From: Glandiceps talaboti
Lineage: Eukaryota; Hemichordata; Enteropneusta; Spengelidae
DNA: 64,000 nucleotides
Direction of reading: 5' to 3'
NCBI RefSeq assembly: GCF_964340395.1
Contig: NC_135557.1
Coordinates: 1,838,187-1,902,186, forward strand
The number at the start of each line of letters is the position of its first letter. Position 1 is the stretch's first letter. The translations under genes and the position numbers were made by a program. Positions 50,701-63,945 of this stretch are shown here, one piece after another. A model generated the notes under the pieces. It ran no database searches, had not been told where the DNA came from, and was given only the letters and a program-made list of their open reading frames with translations.

Positions 50701-53700
50701 GTGCTATACTACAAGTAAGTCATTGTATCTTACAAAACTGTGCTATACTACAAGTAAGTCATTGTATCTTACAAAACTGTGCTATACTACGAGTAAGTCA
50801 TTGTATCTTACAAAACTGTGCTATACTACAAGTAAGTCATTTTATCTTACAAAACTGTGCTATACTACAAGTAAGTCATTGTATCTTACAAAACTGTGCT
50901 ATACTACAAGTAAGTCATTGTATCTTACAAAACTGTGCTATACTACAAGTAAGTCATTGTATCTTACAAAACTGTGCTATACTACAAGTAAGTCATTGCA
51001 TCTTACAAAACTGTGCTATACTACAAGTAAATCATTTTATCTTACAAAACTGTGCTATACTACAAGTAAGTCATTGTATCTTACAAAACTGTGCTATACT
51101 ACAAGTGAGTCATTGTATCTTACAAAAGTGTGCTATGCTACAAGTAAGTCATTTTATCTTACAAAAGTGTGCTATACTACAAGTAAGTCATTGTATCTTA
51201 CAAAACTGTCCTATACTACAAGTAAGTCATTGTATCTTACAAAACTGTGCTATACTACAAGTAAATCATTTTATTTTACAAAACTGTGCTATACTACAAG
51301 TAAGTCATTGTATCTTACAAAACTGTTCTTTACTACAAGTAAGTCATTGCATCTTACAAAACAGTGCTATACTACAAGTAAGTCATTTTATCTTACAAAA
51401 CTGTGCTATACTACAAGTAAGTCATTGTATCTTACAAAACTGTCCTATACTACGAGTAAGTCATTGTATCTTACAAAACTGTGCTATACTACGAGTAAGT
51501 CATTGCATCTTACAAAACTGTCCTATACTACAAGTAAGTCATTGTATCTTACAAAACTGTGCTATACTACAAGTAAGTCATTGTATCTTACAAAACTGTG
51601 CTATACTACAAGTAAGTCATTGTATCTTACAAAACTGTGCTATACTACAAGTAAGTCATTGTATCTTACAAAACTGTGCTATACTACAAGTAAGTCATTG
51701 TATCTTACAAAACTGTGCTATGCTACAAGTAAGTCATTTTATCTTACAAAAGTGTGCTATACTACAAGTAAGTCATTGTATCTTACAAAACTGTCCTATA
51801 CTACAAGTAAGTCATTGTATCTTACAAAACTGTGCTATACTACAAGTAAATCATTTTATTTTACAAAACTGTGCTATACTACAAGTAAGTCATTGTATCT
51901 TACAAAACTGTTCTTTACTACAAGTAAGTCATTGCATCTTACAAAACAGTGCTATACTACAAGTAAGTCATTTTATCTTACAAAACTGTGCTATACTACA
52001 AGTAAGTCATTGTATCTTACAAAACTGTCCTATACTACGAGTAAGTCATTGTATCTTACAAAACTGTGCTATACTACGAGTAAGTCATTGCATCTTACAA
52101 AACTGTCCTATACTACGAGTAAGTCATTGTATCTTACAAAACTGTGCTATACTACGAGTAAGTCATTGCATCTTACAAAACTGTCCTATACTACAAGTAA
52201 GTCATTGTATCTTACAAAACTGTGCTATACTACAAGTAAGTCATTGTATCTTACAAAACTGTGCTATACTACAAGTAAGTCATTGTATCTTACAAAACTG
52301 TGCTATACTACAAGTAAGTCATTGTATCTTACAAAACTGTGCTATACTACAAGTAAGTCATTGTATCTTACAAAACAGTGCTATACTACAAGTAAGTCAT
52401 TGTATCTTACAAAACTGTGCTATACTACGAGTAAGTCATTGTATCTTACAAAACTGTGCTATACTACAAGTAAATCATTTTATCTTACAAAACTGTGCTA
52501 TACTACGAGTAAGTCATTGCATCTTACAAAACTGTGCTATACTACAAGTAAGTCATTGTATCTTACAAAACTGTGCTATACTACAAGTAAGTCATTGTAT
52601 CTTACAAAACTGTGCTATACTACAAGTAAGTCATTGTATCTTACAAAACTGTGCTATACTACGAGTAAGTCATTGTATCTTACAAAACTGTGCTATACTA
52701 CAAGTAAGTCATTTTATCTTACAAAACTGTGCTATACTACAAGTAAGTCATTGTATCTTACAAAACTGTGCTATACTACAAGTAAGTCATTGTATCTTAC
52801 AAAACTGTGCTATACTACAAGTAAGTCATTGTATCTTACAAAACTGTGCTATACTACAAGTAAGTCATTGCATCTTACAAAACTGTGCTATACTACAAGT
52901 AAATCATTTTATCTTACAAAACTGTGCTATACTACAAGTAAGTCATTGTATCTTACAAAACTGTGCTATACTACAAGTAAGTCATTGTATCTTACAAAAG
53001 TGTGCTATGCTACAAGTAAGTCATTTTATCTTACAAAAGTGTGCTATACTACAAGTAAGTCATTGTATCTTACAAAACTGTCCTATACAAGTAAGTCATT
53101 GTATCTTACAAAACTGTGCTATACTACAAGTAAATCATTTTATTTTACAAAACTGTGCTATACTACGAGTAAGTCATTGTATCTTACAAAACTGTTCTTT
53201 ACTACAAGTAAGTCATTGCATCTTACAAAACAGTGCTATACTACAAGTAAGTCATTTTATCTTACAAAACTGTGCTATACTACAAGTAAGTCATTGTATC
53301 TTACAAAACTGTCCTATACTACGAGTAAGTCATTGTATCTTACAAAACTGTGCTATACTACGAGTAAGTCATTGCATCTTACAAAACTGTCCTATACTAC
53401 AAGTAAGTCATTGTATCTTACAAAACTGTGCTATACTACAAGTAAGTCATTGTATCTTACAAAACTGTGCTATACTACAAGTAAGTCATTGTATCTTACA
53501 AAACTGTGCTATACTACAAGTAAGTCATTGTATCTTACAAAACTGTGCTATACTACAAGTAAGTCATTGTATCTTACAAAACTGTGCTATACTACGAGTA
53601 AGTCATTGTATCTTACAAAACTGTGCTATACTACAAGTAAATCATTTTATCTTACAAAACTGTGCTATACTACGAGTAAGTCATTGCATCTTACAAAACT

Positions 53701-56700
53701 GTGCTATACTACAAGTAAGTCATTGTATCTTACAAAACTGTGCTATACTACAAGTAAGTCATTGTATCTTACAAAACTGTGCTATACTACAAGTAAGTCA
53801 TTGTATCTTACAAAACTGTGCTATACTACAAGTAAGTCATTGTATCTTACAAAACTGTGCTATACTACGAGTAAGTCATTGTATCTTACAAAACTGTGCT
53901 ATACTACAAGTAAGTCATTTTATCTTACAAAACTGTGCTATACTACAAGTAAGTCATTGTATCTTACAAAACTGTGCTATACTACAAGTAAGTCATTGTA
54001 TCTTACAAAACTGTGCTATACTACAAGTAAGTCATTGTATCTTACAAAACTGTGCTATACTACAAGTAAGTCATTGCATCTTACAAAACTGTGCTATACT
54101 ACAAGTAAATCATTTTATCTTACAAAACTGTGCTATACTACAAGTAAGTCATTGTATCTTACAAAACTGTGCTATACTACAAGTAAGTCATTGTATCTTA
54201 CAAAAGTGTGCTATGCTACAAGTAAGTCATTTTATCTTACAAAAGTGTGCTATACTACAAGTAAGTCATTGTATCTTACAAAACTGTCCTATACTACAAG
54301 TAAGTCATTGCATCTTACAAAACAGTGCTATACTACAAGTAAGTCATTTTATCTTACAAAACTGTGCTATACTACAAGTAAGTCATTGTATCTTACAAAA
54401 CTGTCCTATACTACGAGTAAGTCATTGTATCTTACAAAACTGTGCTATACTACGAGTAAGTCATTGCATCTTACAAAACTGTCCTATACTACAAGTAAGT
54501 CATTGTATCTTACAAAACTGTGCTATACTACAAGTAAGTCATTGTATCTTACAAAACTGTGCTATACTACAAGTAAGTCATTGTATCTTACAAAACTGTG
54601 CTATACTACAAGTAAGTCATTGTATCTTACAAAACTGTGCTATACTACAAGTAAGTCATTGTATCTTACAAAACTGTGCTATACTACGAGTAAGTCATTT
54701 TATCTTACAAAACTGTGCTATACTACAAGTAAATCATTTTATCTTACAAAACTGTGCTATACTACGAGTAAGTCATTGCATCTTACAAAACTGTGCTATA
54801 CTACAAGTAAGTCATTTTATCTTACAAAACTGTGCTATACTACAAGTAAGTCATTGTATCTTACAAAACTGTGCTATACTACAAATAAGTCATTTTATCT
54901 TACAAAACTGTGCTATACTACAAGTAAGTCACTGTATCTTACAAAACTGTGCTATACTACAAGTAAATCATTGTATCTTACAAAACTGTGCTATACTACG
55001 AGTAAGTCATTGTATCTTACAAAACTGTGCTATACTACGAGTAAGTCATTGTATCTTACAAAACTGTGCTATACTACAAGTAAGTCATTGTATCTTACAA
55101 AACTGTCCTATACTACAAGTAAGTCATTGTATCTTACAAAACTGTGCTATACTACAAGTAAATCATTTTATCTTACAAAACTGTGCTATACTACAAGTAA
55201 GTCATTGTATCTTACAAAACTGTGCTATACTACAAGTAAGTCATTTTATCTTACAAAACTGTGCTATACTACAAGTAAGTCATTGCATCTTACAAAACTG
55301 TGCTATACTACAAGTAAGTCATTGTATCTTACAAAACTGTGCTATACTACGAGTAAGTCATTGTATCTTACAAAACTGTGCTATACTACAAGTAAGTCAT
55401 TGTATCTTACAAAACTGTGCTATACTACGAGTAAGTCATTGTATCTTACAAAACTGTGCTATACTACAAGTAAGTCATTGTATCTTACAAAACTGTGCTA
55501 TACTACGAGTAAGTCATTGTATCTTACAAAACTGTGCTATACTACAAGTAAGTCATTTTATCTTACAAAACTGTGCTATACTACAAGTAAGTCATTGTAT
55601 CTTACAAAACTGTGCTATACTACAAGTAAGTCATTGTATCTTACAAAACTGTGCTATACTACAAGTAAGTCATTGTATCTTACAAAACTGTGCTATACTA
55701 CAAGTAAGTCATTGCATCTTACAAAACTGTGCTATACTACAAGTAAATCATTTTATCTTACAAAACTGTGCTATACTACAAGTAAGTCATTGTATCTTAC
55801 AAAACTGTGCTATACTACAAGTAAGTCATTGTATCTTACAAAACTGTGCTATGCTACAAGTAAGTCATTTTATCTTACAAAAGTGTGCTATACTACAAGT
55901 AAGTCATTGTATCTTACAAAACTGTCCTATACTACAAGTAAGTCATTGTATCTTACAAAACTGTGCTATACTACAAGTAAATCATTTTATTTTACAAAAC
56001 TGTGCTATACTACAAGTAAGTCATTGTATCTTACAAAACTGTTCTTTACTACAAGTAAGTCATTGCATCTTACAAAACAGTGCTATACTACAAGTAAGTC
56101 ATTTTATCTTACAAAACTGTGCTATACTACAAGTAAGTCATTGTATCTTACAAAACTGTCCTATACTACGAGTAAGTCATTGTATCTTACAAAACTGTGC
56201 TATACTACGAGTAAGTCATTGCATCTTACAAAACTGTCCTATACTACGAGTAAGTCATTGTATCTTACAAAACTGTGCTATACTACGAGTAAGTCATTGC
56301 ATCTTACAAAACTGTCCTATACTACAAGTAAGTCATTGTATCTTACAAAACTGTGCTATACTACAAGTAAGTCATTGTATCTTACAAAACTGTGCTATAC
56401 TACAAGTAAGTCATTGTATCTTACAAAACTGTGCTATACTACAAGTAAGTCATTGTATCTTACAAAACTGTGCTATACTACAAGTAAGTCATTGTATCTT
56501 ACAAAACTGTGCTATACTACGAGTAAGTCATTGTATCTTACAAAACTGTGCTATACTACAAGTAAATCATTTTATCTTACAAAACTGTGCTATACTACGA
56601 GTAAGTCATTGCATCTTACAAAACTGTGCTATACTACAAGTAAGTCATTGTATCTTACAAAACTGTGCTATACTACAAGTAAGTCATTGTATCTTACAAA

Positions 56701-59670
56701 ACTGTGCTATACTACAAGTAAGTCATTGTATCTTACAAAACTGTGCTATACTACGAGTAAGTCATTGTATCTTACAAAACTGTGCTATACTACAAGTAAG
56801 TCATTTTATCTTACAAAACTGTGCTATACTACAAGTAAGTCATTGTATCTTACAAAACTGTGCTATACTACAAGTAAGTCATTGTATCTTACAAAACTGT
56901 GCTATACTACAAGTAAGTCATTGTATCTTACAAAACTGTGCTATACTACAAGTAAGTCATTGCATCTTACAAAACTGTGCTATACTACAAGTAAATCATT
57001 TTATCTTACAAAACTGTGCTATACTACAAGTAAGTCATTGTATCTTACAAAACTGTGCTATACTACAAGTGAGTCATTGTATCTTACAAAAGTGTGCTAT
57101 GCTACAAGTAAGTCATTTTATCTTACAAAAGTGTGCTATACTACAAGTAAGTCATTGTATCTTACAAAACTGTCCTATACTACAAGTAAGTCATTGTATC
57201 TTACAAAACTGTGCTATACTACAAGTAAATCATTTTATTTTACAAAACTGTGCTATACTACAAGTAAGTCATTGTATCTTACAAAACTGTTCTTTACTAC
57301 AAGTAAGTCATTGCATCTTACAAAACAGTGCTATACTACAAGTAAGTCATTTTATCTTACAAAACTGTGCTATACTACAAGTAAGTCATTGTATCTTACA
57401 AAACTGTCCTATACTACGAGTAAGTCATTGTATCTTACAAAACTGTGCTATACTACGAGTAAGTCATTGCATCTTACAAAACTGTCCTATACTACAAGTA
57501 AGTCATTGTATCTTACAAAACTGTGCTATACTACAAGTAAGTCATTGTATCTTACAAAACTGTGCTATACTACAAGTAAGTCATTGTATCTTACAAAACT
57601 GTGCTATACTACAAGTAAGTCATTGTATCTTACAAAACTGTGCTATACTACAAGTAAGTCATTGTATCTTACAAAACTGTGCTATGCTACAAGTAAGTCA
57701 TTTTATCTTACAAAAGTGTGCTATACTACAAGTAAGTCATTGTATCTTACAAAACTGTCCTATACTACAAGTAAGTCATTGTATCTTACAAAACTGTGCT
57801 ATACTACAAGTAAATCATTTTATTTTACAAAACTGTGCTATACTACAAGTAAGTCATTGTATCTTACAAAACTGTTCTTTACTACAAGTAAGTCATTGCA
57901 TCTTACAAAACAGTGCTATACTACAAGTAAGTCATTTTATCTTACAAAACTGTGCTATACTACAAGTAAGTCATTGTATCTTACAAAACTGTCCTATACT
58001 ACGAGTAAGTCATTGTATCTTACAAAACTGTGCTATACTACGAGTAAGTCATTGCATCTTACAAAACTGTCCTATACTACGAGTAAGTCATTGTATCTTA
58101 CAAAACTGTGCTATACTACGAGTAAGTCATTGCATCTTACAAAACTGTCCTATACTACAAGTAAGTCATTGTATCTTACAAAACTGTGCTATACTACAAG
58201 TAAGTCATTGTATCTTACAAAACTGTGCTATACTACAAGTAAGTCATTGTATCTTACAAAACTGTGCTATACTACAAGTAAGTCATTGTATCTTACAAAA
58301 CTGTGCTATACTACAAGTAAGTCATTGTATCTTACAAAACTGTGCTATACTACGAGTAAGTCATTGTATCTTACAAAACTGTGCTATACTACAAGTAAAT
58401 CATTTTATCTTACAAAACTGTGCTATACTACGAGTAAGTCATTGCATCTTACAAAACTGTGCTATACTACAAGTAAGTCATTGTATCTTACAAAACTGTG
58501 CTATACTACAAGTAAGTCATTGTATCTTACAAAACTGTGCTATACTACAAGTAAGTCATTGTATCTTACAAAACTGTGCTATACTACGAGTAAGTCATTG
58601 TATCTTACAAAACTGTGCTATACTACAAGTAAGTCATTTTATCTTACAAAACTGTGCTATACTACAAGTAAGTCATTGTATCTTACAAAACTGTGCTATA
58701 CTACAAGTAAGTCATTGTATCTTACAAAACTGTGCTATACTACAAGTAAGTCATTGTATCTTACAAAACTGTGCTATACTACAAGTAAGTCATTGCATCT
58801 TACAAAACTGTGCTATACTACAAGTAAATCATTTTATCTTACAAAACTGTGCTATACTACAAGTAAGTCATTGTATCTTACAAAACTGTGCTATACTACA
58901 AGTAAGTCATTGTATCTTACAAAAGTGTGCTATGCTACAAGTAAGTCATTTTATCTTACAAAAGTGTGCTATACTACAAGTAAGTCATTGTATCTTACAA
59001 AACTGTCCTATACAAGTAAGTCATTGTATCTTACAAAACTGTGCTATACTACAAGTAAATCATTTTATTTTACAAAACTGTGCTATACTACGAGTAAGTC
59101 ATTGTATCTTACAAAACTGTTCTTTACTACAAGTAAGTCATTGCATCTTACAAAACAGTGCTATACTACAAGTAAGTCATTTTATCTTACAAAACTGTGC
59201 TATACTACAAGTAAGTCATTGTATCTTACAAAACTGTCCTATACTACGAGTAAGTCATTGTATCTTACAAAACTGTGCTATACTACGAGTAAGTCATTGC
59301 ATCTTACAAAACTGTCCTATACTACAAGTAAGTCATTGTATCTTACAAAACTGTGCTATACTACAAGTAAGTCATTGTATCTTACAAAACTGTGCTATAC
59401 TACAAGTAAGTCATTGTATCTTACAAAACTGTGCTATACTACAAGTAAGTCATTGTATCTTACAAAACTGTGCTATACTACAAGTAAGTCATTGTATCTT
59501 ACAAAACTGTGCTATACTACGAGTAAGTCATTGTATCTTACAAAACTGTGCTATACTACAAGTAAATCATTTTATCTTACAAAACTGTGCTATACTACGA
59601 GTAAGTCATTGCATCTTACAAAACTGTGCTATACTACAAGTAAGTCATTGTATCTTACAAAACTGTGCTA
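47745..59670. repeat. ~5.96-kb higher-order tandem duplication within the 39-bp array
   Basis: The rare mark 'ctatgctac' appears at 48,247, 49,885, 51,133 and 51,718, and again at 54,211, 55,849, 57,097 and 57,682: a constant offset of 5,964 bp. The 3-bp-short unit (tcctatacaagtaag) at 53,081 recurs at 59,006 (offset 5,925). The drop of 39 bp is explained by one extra unit with 'aaaacagtg' near 52,370 in the first copy only. So about 153 units were duplicated as a block, recently enough to keep nearly all marks. Limits are approximate. Confidence 0.88.
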
Positions 59671-59989
59671 TACTACAAGTAAGTCATTGTATCTTACAAA
59701 ACTGTGCTATACTACAAGTAAGTCATTGTATCTTGCAAAACTGTGCTATACTACGAGTAAGTCATTGCATCTTACAAAACTGTGCTAAACTACAAGTAAG
59801 TCATTGTATCTTACAAAACTGTGCTAAACTACAAGTAAGTCATTGTATCTTACAAAACTGTGCTACACTACAAGTAAGTCATTTTATCTTACAAAACTGT
59901 GCTATACTACAAGTAAGTCATTGTATCTTACAAAACTGTGCTATACTGCAAGTAAGTCATTGTATCTTACAAAACTGTGCTATACTGCA

Positions 59990-62540
59990 AGTAAGTCATT
60001 GTATCTTACAAAACTGTGCTCTACTACGAGTAAGTCATTGTATCTTACAAAACTGTGCTATACTGCAAGTAAGTCATTGTATCTTACAAAACTGTGCTAT
60101 ACTACAAGTAAGTCATTTTATCTTACAAAACTGTGCTATACTACAAGTAAGTCATTGTATCTTACAAAACTGTGCTATACTACAAGTAAGTCATTGTATC
60201 TTACAAAACTGTGCTATACTACAAGTAAGTCATTGTATCTTACAAAACTGTGCTATACTACAAGTAAGTCATTGTATCTTACAAAACTGTGCTATACTAC
60301 AAGTAATTAGTCATTGCATCTTACAAAACTGTGCTATACTACAAGTAATTAGTCATTGCATCTTACAAAACTGTGCTATACTACAAGTAAGTCATTTTAT
60401 CTTACAAAACTGTGCTATACTACGAGTAAGTCATTTTATCTTACAAAACTGTGCTCTACTACGAGTAAGTCATTGTATCTTACAAAACTGTGCTATACTA
60501 CAAGTAAGTCATTTTATCTTACAAAACTGTGCTATACTACGAGTAAGTCATTGTACATGTATCTTACAAAACTGTGCTATACTACAAGTAAGTCATTGTA
60601 TCTTACAAAACTGTGCTATACTACAAGTAAGTCATTTTATCTTACAAAACTGTGCTATACTACAAGTAAGTCATTGTATCTTACAAAACTGTGCTATACT
60701 ACAAGTAAGTCATTGTATCTTACAAAACTGTGCTAAACTACAAGTAAGTCATTGTATCTTACAAAACTGTGCTATACTACGAGTAAGTCATTTTATCTTA
60801 CAAAACTGTAAGTCATTGTATCTTACAAAACTGTGCTATACTACAAGTAAGTCATTGTATCTTACAAAACTGTGCTATACTACAAGTAAGTCATTGTATC
60901 TTACAAAACTGTGCTATACTACAAGTAAGTCATTTTATCTTACAAAACTGTGCTATACTACAAGTAAGTCATTGTATCTTACAAAACTGTGCTATACTAC
61001 AAGTAAGTCATTTTATCTTACAAAACTGTGCTATACTGCAAGTAAGTCATTGTATCTTACAAAACTGTGCTCTACTACAAGTAAGTCATTGTATCTTACA
61101 AAACTGTGCTATACTACAAGTAAGTCATTGTATCTTACAAAACTGTGCTATACTACAAGTAAGTCATTGTATCTTACAAAACTGTGCTATACTACAAGTA
61201 AGTCATTGCATCTTACAAAACTGTGCTATACTACAAGTAAATCATTGTATCTTACAAAACTGTGCTCTACTACGAGTAAGTCATTGTATCTTACAAAACT
61301 GTGCTATACTGCAAGTAAGTCATTGTATCTTACAAAACTGTGCTATACTACAAGTAAGTCATTTTATCTTACAAAACTGTGCTATACTACAAGTAAGTCA
61401 TTGTATCTTACAAAACTGTGCTATACTACAAGTAAGTCATTGTATCTTACAAAACTGTGCTATACTACAAGTAAGTCATTGTATCTTACAAAACTGTGCT
61501 ATACTACAAGTAAGTCATTGTATCTTACAAAACTGTGCTATACTACAAGTAATTAGTCATTGCATCTTACAAAACTGTGCTATACTACAAGTAATTAGTC
61601 ATTGCATCTTACAAAACTGTGCTATACTACAAGTAAGTCATTTTATCTTACAAAACTGTGCTATACTACGAGTAAGTCATTTTATCTTACAAAACTGTGC
61701 TCTACTACGAGTAAGTCATTGTATCTTACAAAACTGTGCTATACTACAAGTAAGTCATTTTATCTTACAAAACTGTGCTATACTACGAGTAAGTCATTGT
61801 ACATGTATCTTACAAAACTGTGCTATACTACAAGTAAGTCATTGTATCTTACAAAACTGTGCTATACTACAAGTAAGTCATTTTATCTTACAAAACTGTG
61901 CTATACTACAAGTAAGTCATTGTATCTTACAAAACTGTGCTATACTACAAGTAAGTCATTGTATCTTACAAAACTGTGCTATACTACAAGTAAGTCATTG
62001 TATCTTACAAAACTGTGCTATACTACGAGTAAGTCATTTTATCTTACAAAACTGTAAGTCATTGTATCTTACAAAACTGTGCTATACTACAAGTAAGTCA
62101 TTGTATCTTACAAAACTGTGCTATACTACAAGTAAGTCATTGTATCTTACAAAACTGTGCTATACTACAAGTAAGTCATTTTATCTTACAAAACTGTGCT
62201 ATACTACAAGTAAGTCATTGTATCTTACAAAACTGTGCTATACTACAAGTAAGTCATTTTATCTTACAAAACTGTGCTATACTGCAAGTAAGTCATTGTA
62301 TCTTACAAAACTGTGCTCTACTACAAGTAAGTCATTGCATCTTACAAAACTGTGCTATACTACAAGTAAGTCATTGTATCTTACAAAACTGTGCTATACT
62401 ACAAGTAAGTCATTGTATCTTACAAAACTGTGCTATACTACAAGTAAGTCATTGCATCTTACAAAACTGTGCTATACTACAAGTAAATCATTGTATCTTA
62501 CAAAACTGTGCTATACTACAAGTAAGTCATTGTATTTTAC
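59990..62540. repeat. 1,246-bp higher-order duplication at the right end of the 39-bp array
   Basis: The odd units 'aagtaattagtcattgc', 'gtacatgtatc' and 'aaactgtaagtcattg' occur at 60,301, 60,553 and 60,806 and again at 61,547, 61,799 and 62,052, each 1,246 bp apart. Limits are approximate. Confidence 0.88.
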
Positions 62541-62545
62541 AAAAC

Positions 62546-62638
62546 TTCCAGTTGTAGCTATTGCAGGTTTAAAAGACAAATACAAAATCCAATAAACATA
62601 TCTAAAACTACTTAGATTGGTTTAATAAAATGAAATAT
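62546..62638. other. Short unique intron segment between two arrays
   Basis: About 90 bp (ccagttgtagctattgcagg and AT-rich sequence) separate the 39-bp and 37-bp arrays. Confidence 0.6.
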
Positions 62639-63277
62639 GAAAACTTACCAATAAACATATCATATACAAGCTGAGGTAAACTTACCAATAAACATATCAT
62701 ATACAAGCTGAGGTAAACTTACCAATAAACATATCATATACAAGCTGACGTAAACTTACCAATAAACATATCATATACAAGCTAACGTAAACTTACCAAT
62801 AAACATATCATATACAAGCTGAGGTAAACTTACCAATAAACATATCATATACAAGCTGAGGTAAACTTACCAATAAACATATCATATACAAGCTGACGTA
62901 AACTTACCAATAAACATATCATATACAAGCTGACGTAAACTTACCAATAAACATATCATATACAAGCTGAGGTAAACTTACCAATAAACATATCATATAC
63001 AAGCTGACGTGAACTTACCAATAAACATATCATATACAAGCTGACGTAAACTTACCAATAAACATATCATATACAAGCTGAGGTAAACTTACCAATAAAC
63101 ATATCATATACAAGCTGACGTAAACTTACCAATAAACATATCATATACAAGCTGACGTAAACTTACCAATAAACATATCATATACAAGCTGAGGTAAACT
63201 TACCAATAAACATATCATATACAAGCTGACGTAAACTTACCAATAAACATATCATATACAAGCTGACGTATATGTAC
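62639..63277 (-). repeat. 37-bp tandem repeat made of the exon 3' end plus its splice donor (~17 copies)
   Basis: On the minus strand the unit is 28 bp of coding exon (cgtcagcttgtatatg, then atatgtttattg) plus 9 bp of intron (gtaagttta), repeated about 17 times. The first copy is the real exon end (RQLVYDMFI). The others run into the intron and every copy keeps a perfect G|GTAAGT donor. A C/G change (ACGTCAG or ACCTCAG) distinguishes units. Reading through the true donor gives GKFTSACI and then a stop. Confidence 0.95.
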
Positions 63278-63372
63278 ATCATTCAATTGGATTTTCTCAG
63301 TTCTATCGATCCCAGCATCCTTTGCGTCATTCTGAAACTTTATCATGTTATCAATAAAGTCTTTGATGTTTT
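63241..63372 (-). CDS. Cytochrome P450 exon: segment before the I-helix
   Basis: The 132-bp exon has acceptor atttctttccttag and donor TTTATTG|gtaagttta, phase 1 on both sides. It reads NIKDFIDNMIKFQNDAKDAG, DRTEKIQLNDVHIRQLVYDM and FI, the G-H-I helix region that leads straight into AGTDT of the next exon. NDVHIRQLVYDMFI matches the L-x-D-x-x-L-R-x-x-V-x-D-x-F-x pattern of CYP2-clan proteins. The next exon is ~20.5 kb away on the minus strand. Upstream exons (N-terminal anchor, helices A-F) lie beyond the right edge. Confidence 0.92.
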
Positions 63373-63461
63373 CTAAGGAAAGAAATATAATGCAATAAAA
63401 AGGCAAATTAACAGACAAGTAAACTTAAAAACAAGCACTAAGTAACAAAAACACAAGCAAA

Positions 63462-63497
63462 AAGAAACAAACAAACAAACAAACAAACAAACAAACA
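63462..63497. repeat. (CAAA)n microsatellite
   Basis: A 9-copy AAAC/CAAA run in the P450 intron upstream of the exon at 63,372. Confidence 0.95.
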
Positions 63498-63549
63498 CGG
63501 CCATTCCAGTCACATAGACATGGGTGATAAATATCGATCGCCCTCTTGT

Positions 63550-63945
63550 GATAAAAAATTCGAACATATTGTATAAATACTGTTTAGATATTGTGTTGAC
63601 ATTGTGTAGACTTTTTGTAGATATTGTAAAGATATTGTATGGATATATTGTATATATAATGTATATTGTAAAGATATTGTATGGATATATTGTATATATA
63701 TTGTATATTGTATAGATATTGTGTAGATATTGTATAGATATTGTATATTGTACAGATATTGTGTAGATATTATGTAGAATAGATATTGTGCAGATATTAT
63801 GTAAATATGTAGATATTGTATAGATACTGTAGACATTGTGTAGACATGCATATATATTGTATGGAATAGACAGAATATATATTGTGTAGATATTGTGTAG
63901 ATATTGTATAGACAGTGTACATATTGTGTAGATATTATATCTAGT
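63550..63945. repeat. AT-rich degenerate tandem repeat (gatattgtatagatattg type)
   Basis: Words 'agatattgt' and 'gtatagatatt' recur every ~10-21 bp over ~390 bp, with a better-kept ~50-bp duplication (gatattgtatggatatattg at 63,630 and 63,672). Frames over it are rich in I, Y, Q and S and are not genes. P450 intron. Confidence 0.85.

Larger units (their letters stand above)
45431..62545. repeat. 39-bp minisatellite array, ~439 copies, 17.1 kb, inside a P450 intron
   Basis: The unit is gtatcttacaaaactg, then tgctatactac, then aagtaagtcatt (39 bp). It is repeated head to tail with little drift. Variable sites act as two-state marks: TTG/TTT, TATC/CATC, CTATAC/CTCTAC/CTAAAC, CAAG/CGAG and AAGTAAG/AAGTAAA. 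Unit length 39 = 13 codons keeps frames open for thousands of codons (repeats YLTKLCYTTSKSL or ILQNCAILQVSHC). These have no start context or family and are not genes. Each unit carries CAAGTAAGT on the plus strand, a 5' splice-site-like word, antisense to the P450. Higher-order duplications are listed separately. Confidence 0.98.

Noticed and set aside
46341-61556. An open frame of about 5,071 codons (and a second of ~4,236) with repeats ILQNCAILQVSHC / YLTKLCYTTSKSL
   Set aside because: The 39-bp unit is exactly 13 codons, so any frame without a stop in the unit stays open. No start context, no splice framing and no family; the same DNA is open in two frames and lies in a P450 intron. It also switches reading where unit-length indels occur.
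63510-63851. Tyr/Ile/Gln-rich frame of 113 codons on the minus strand
   Set aside because: It reads an AT-rich degenerate tandem repeat (agatattgt) and has no other support.
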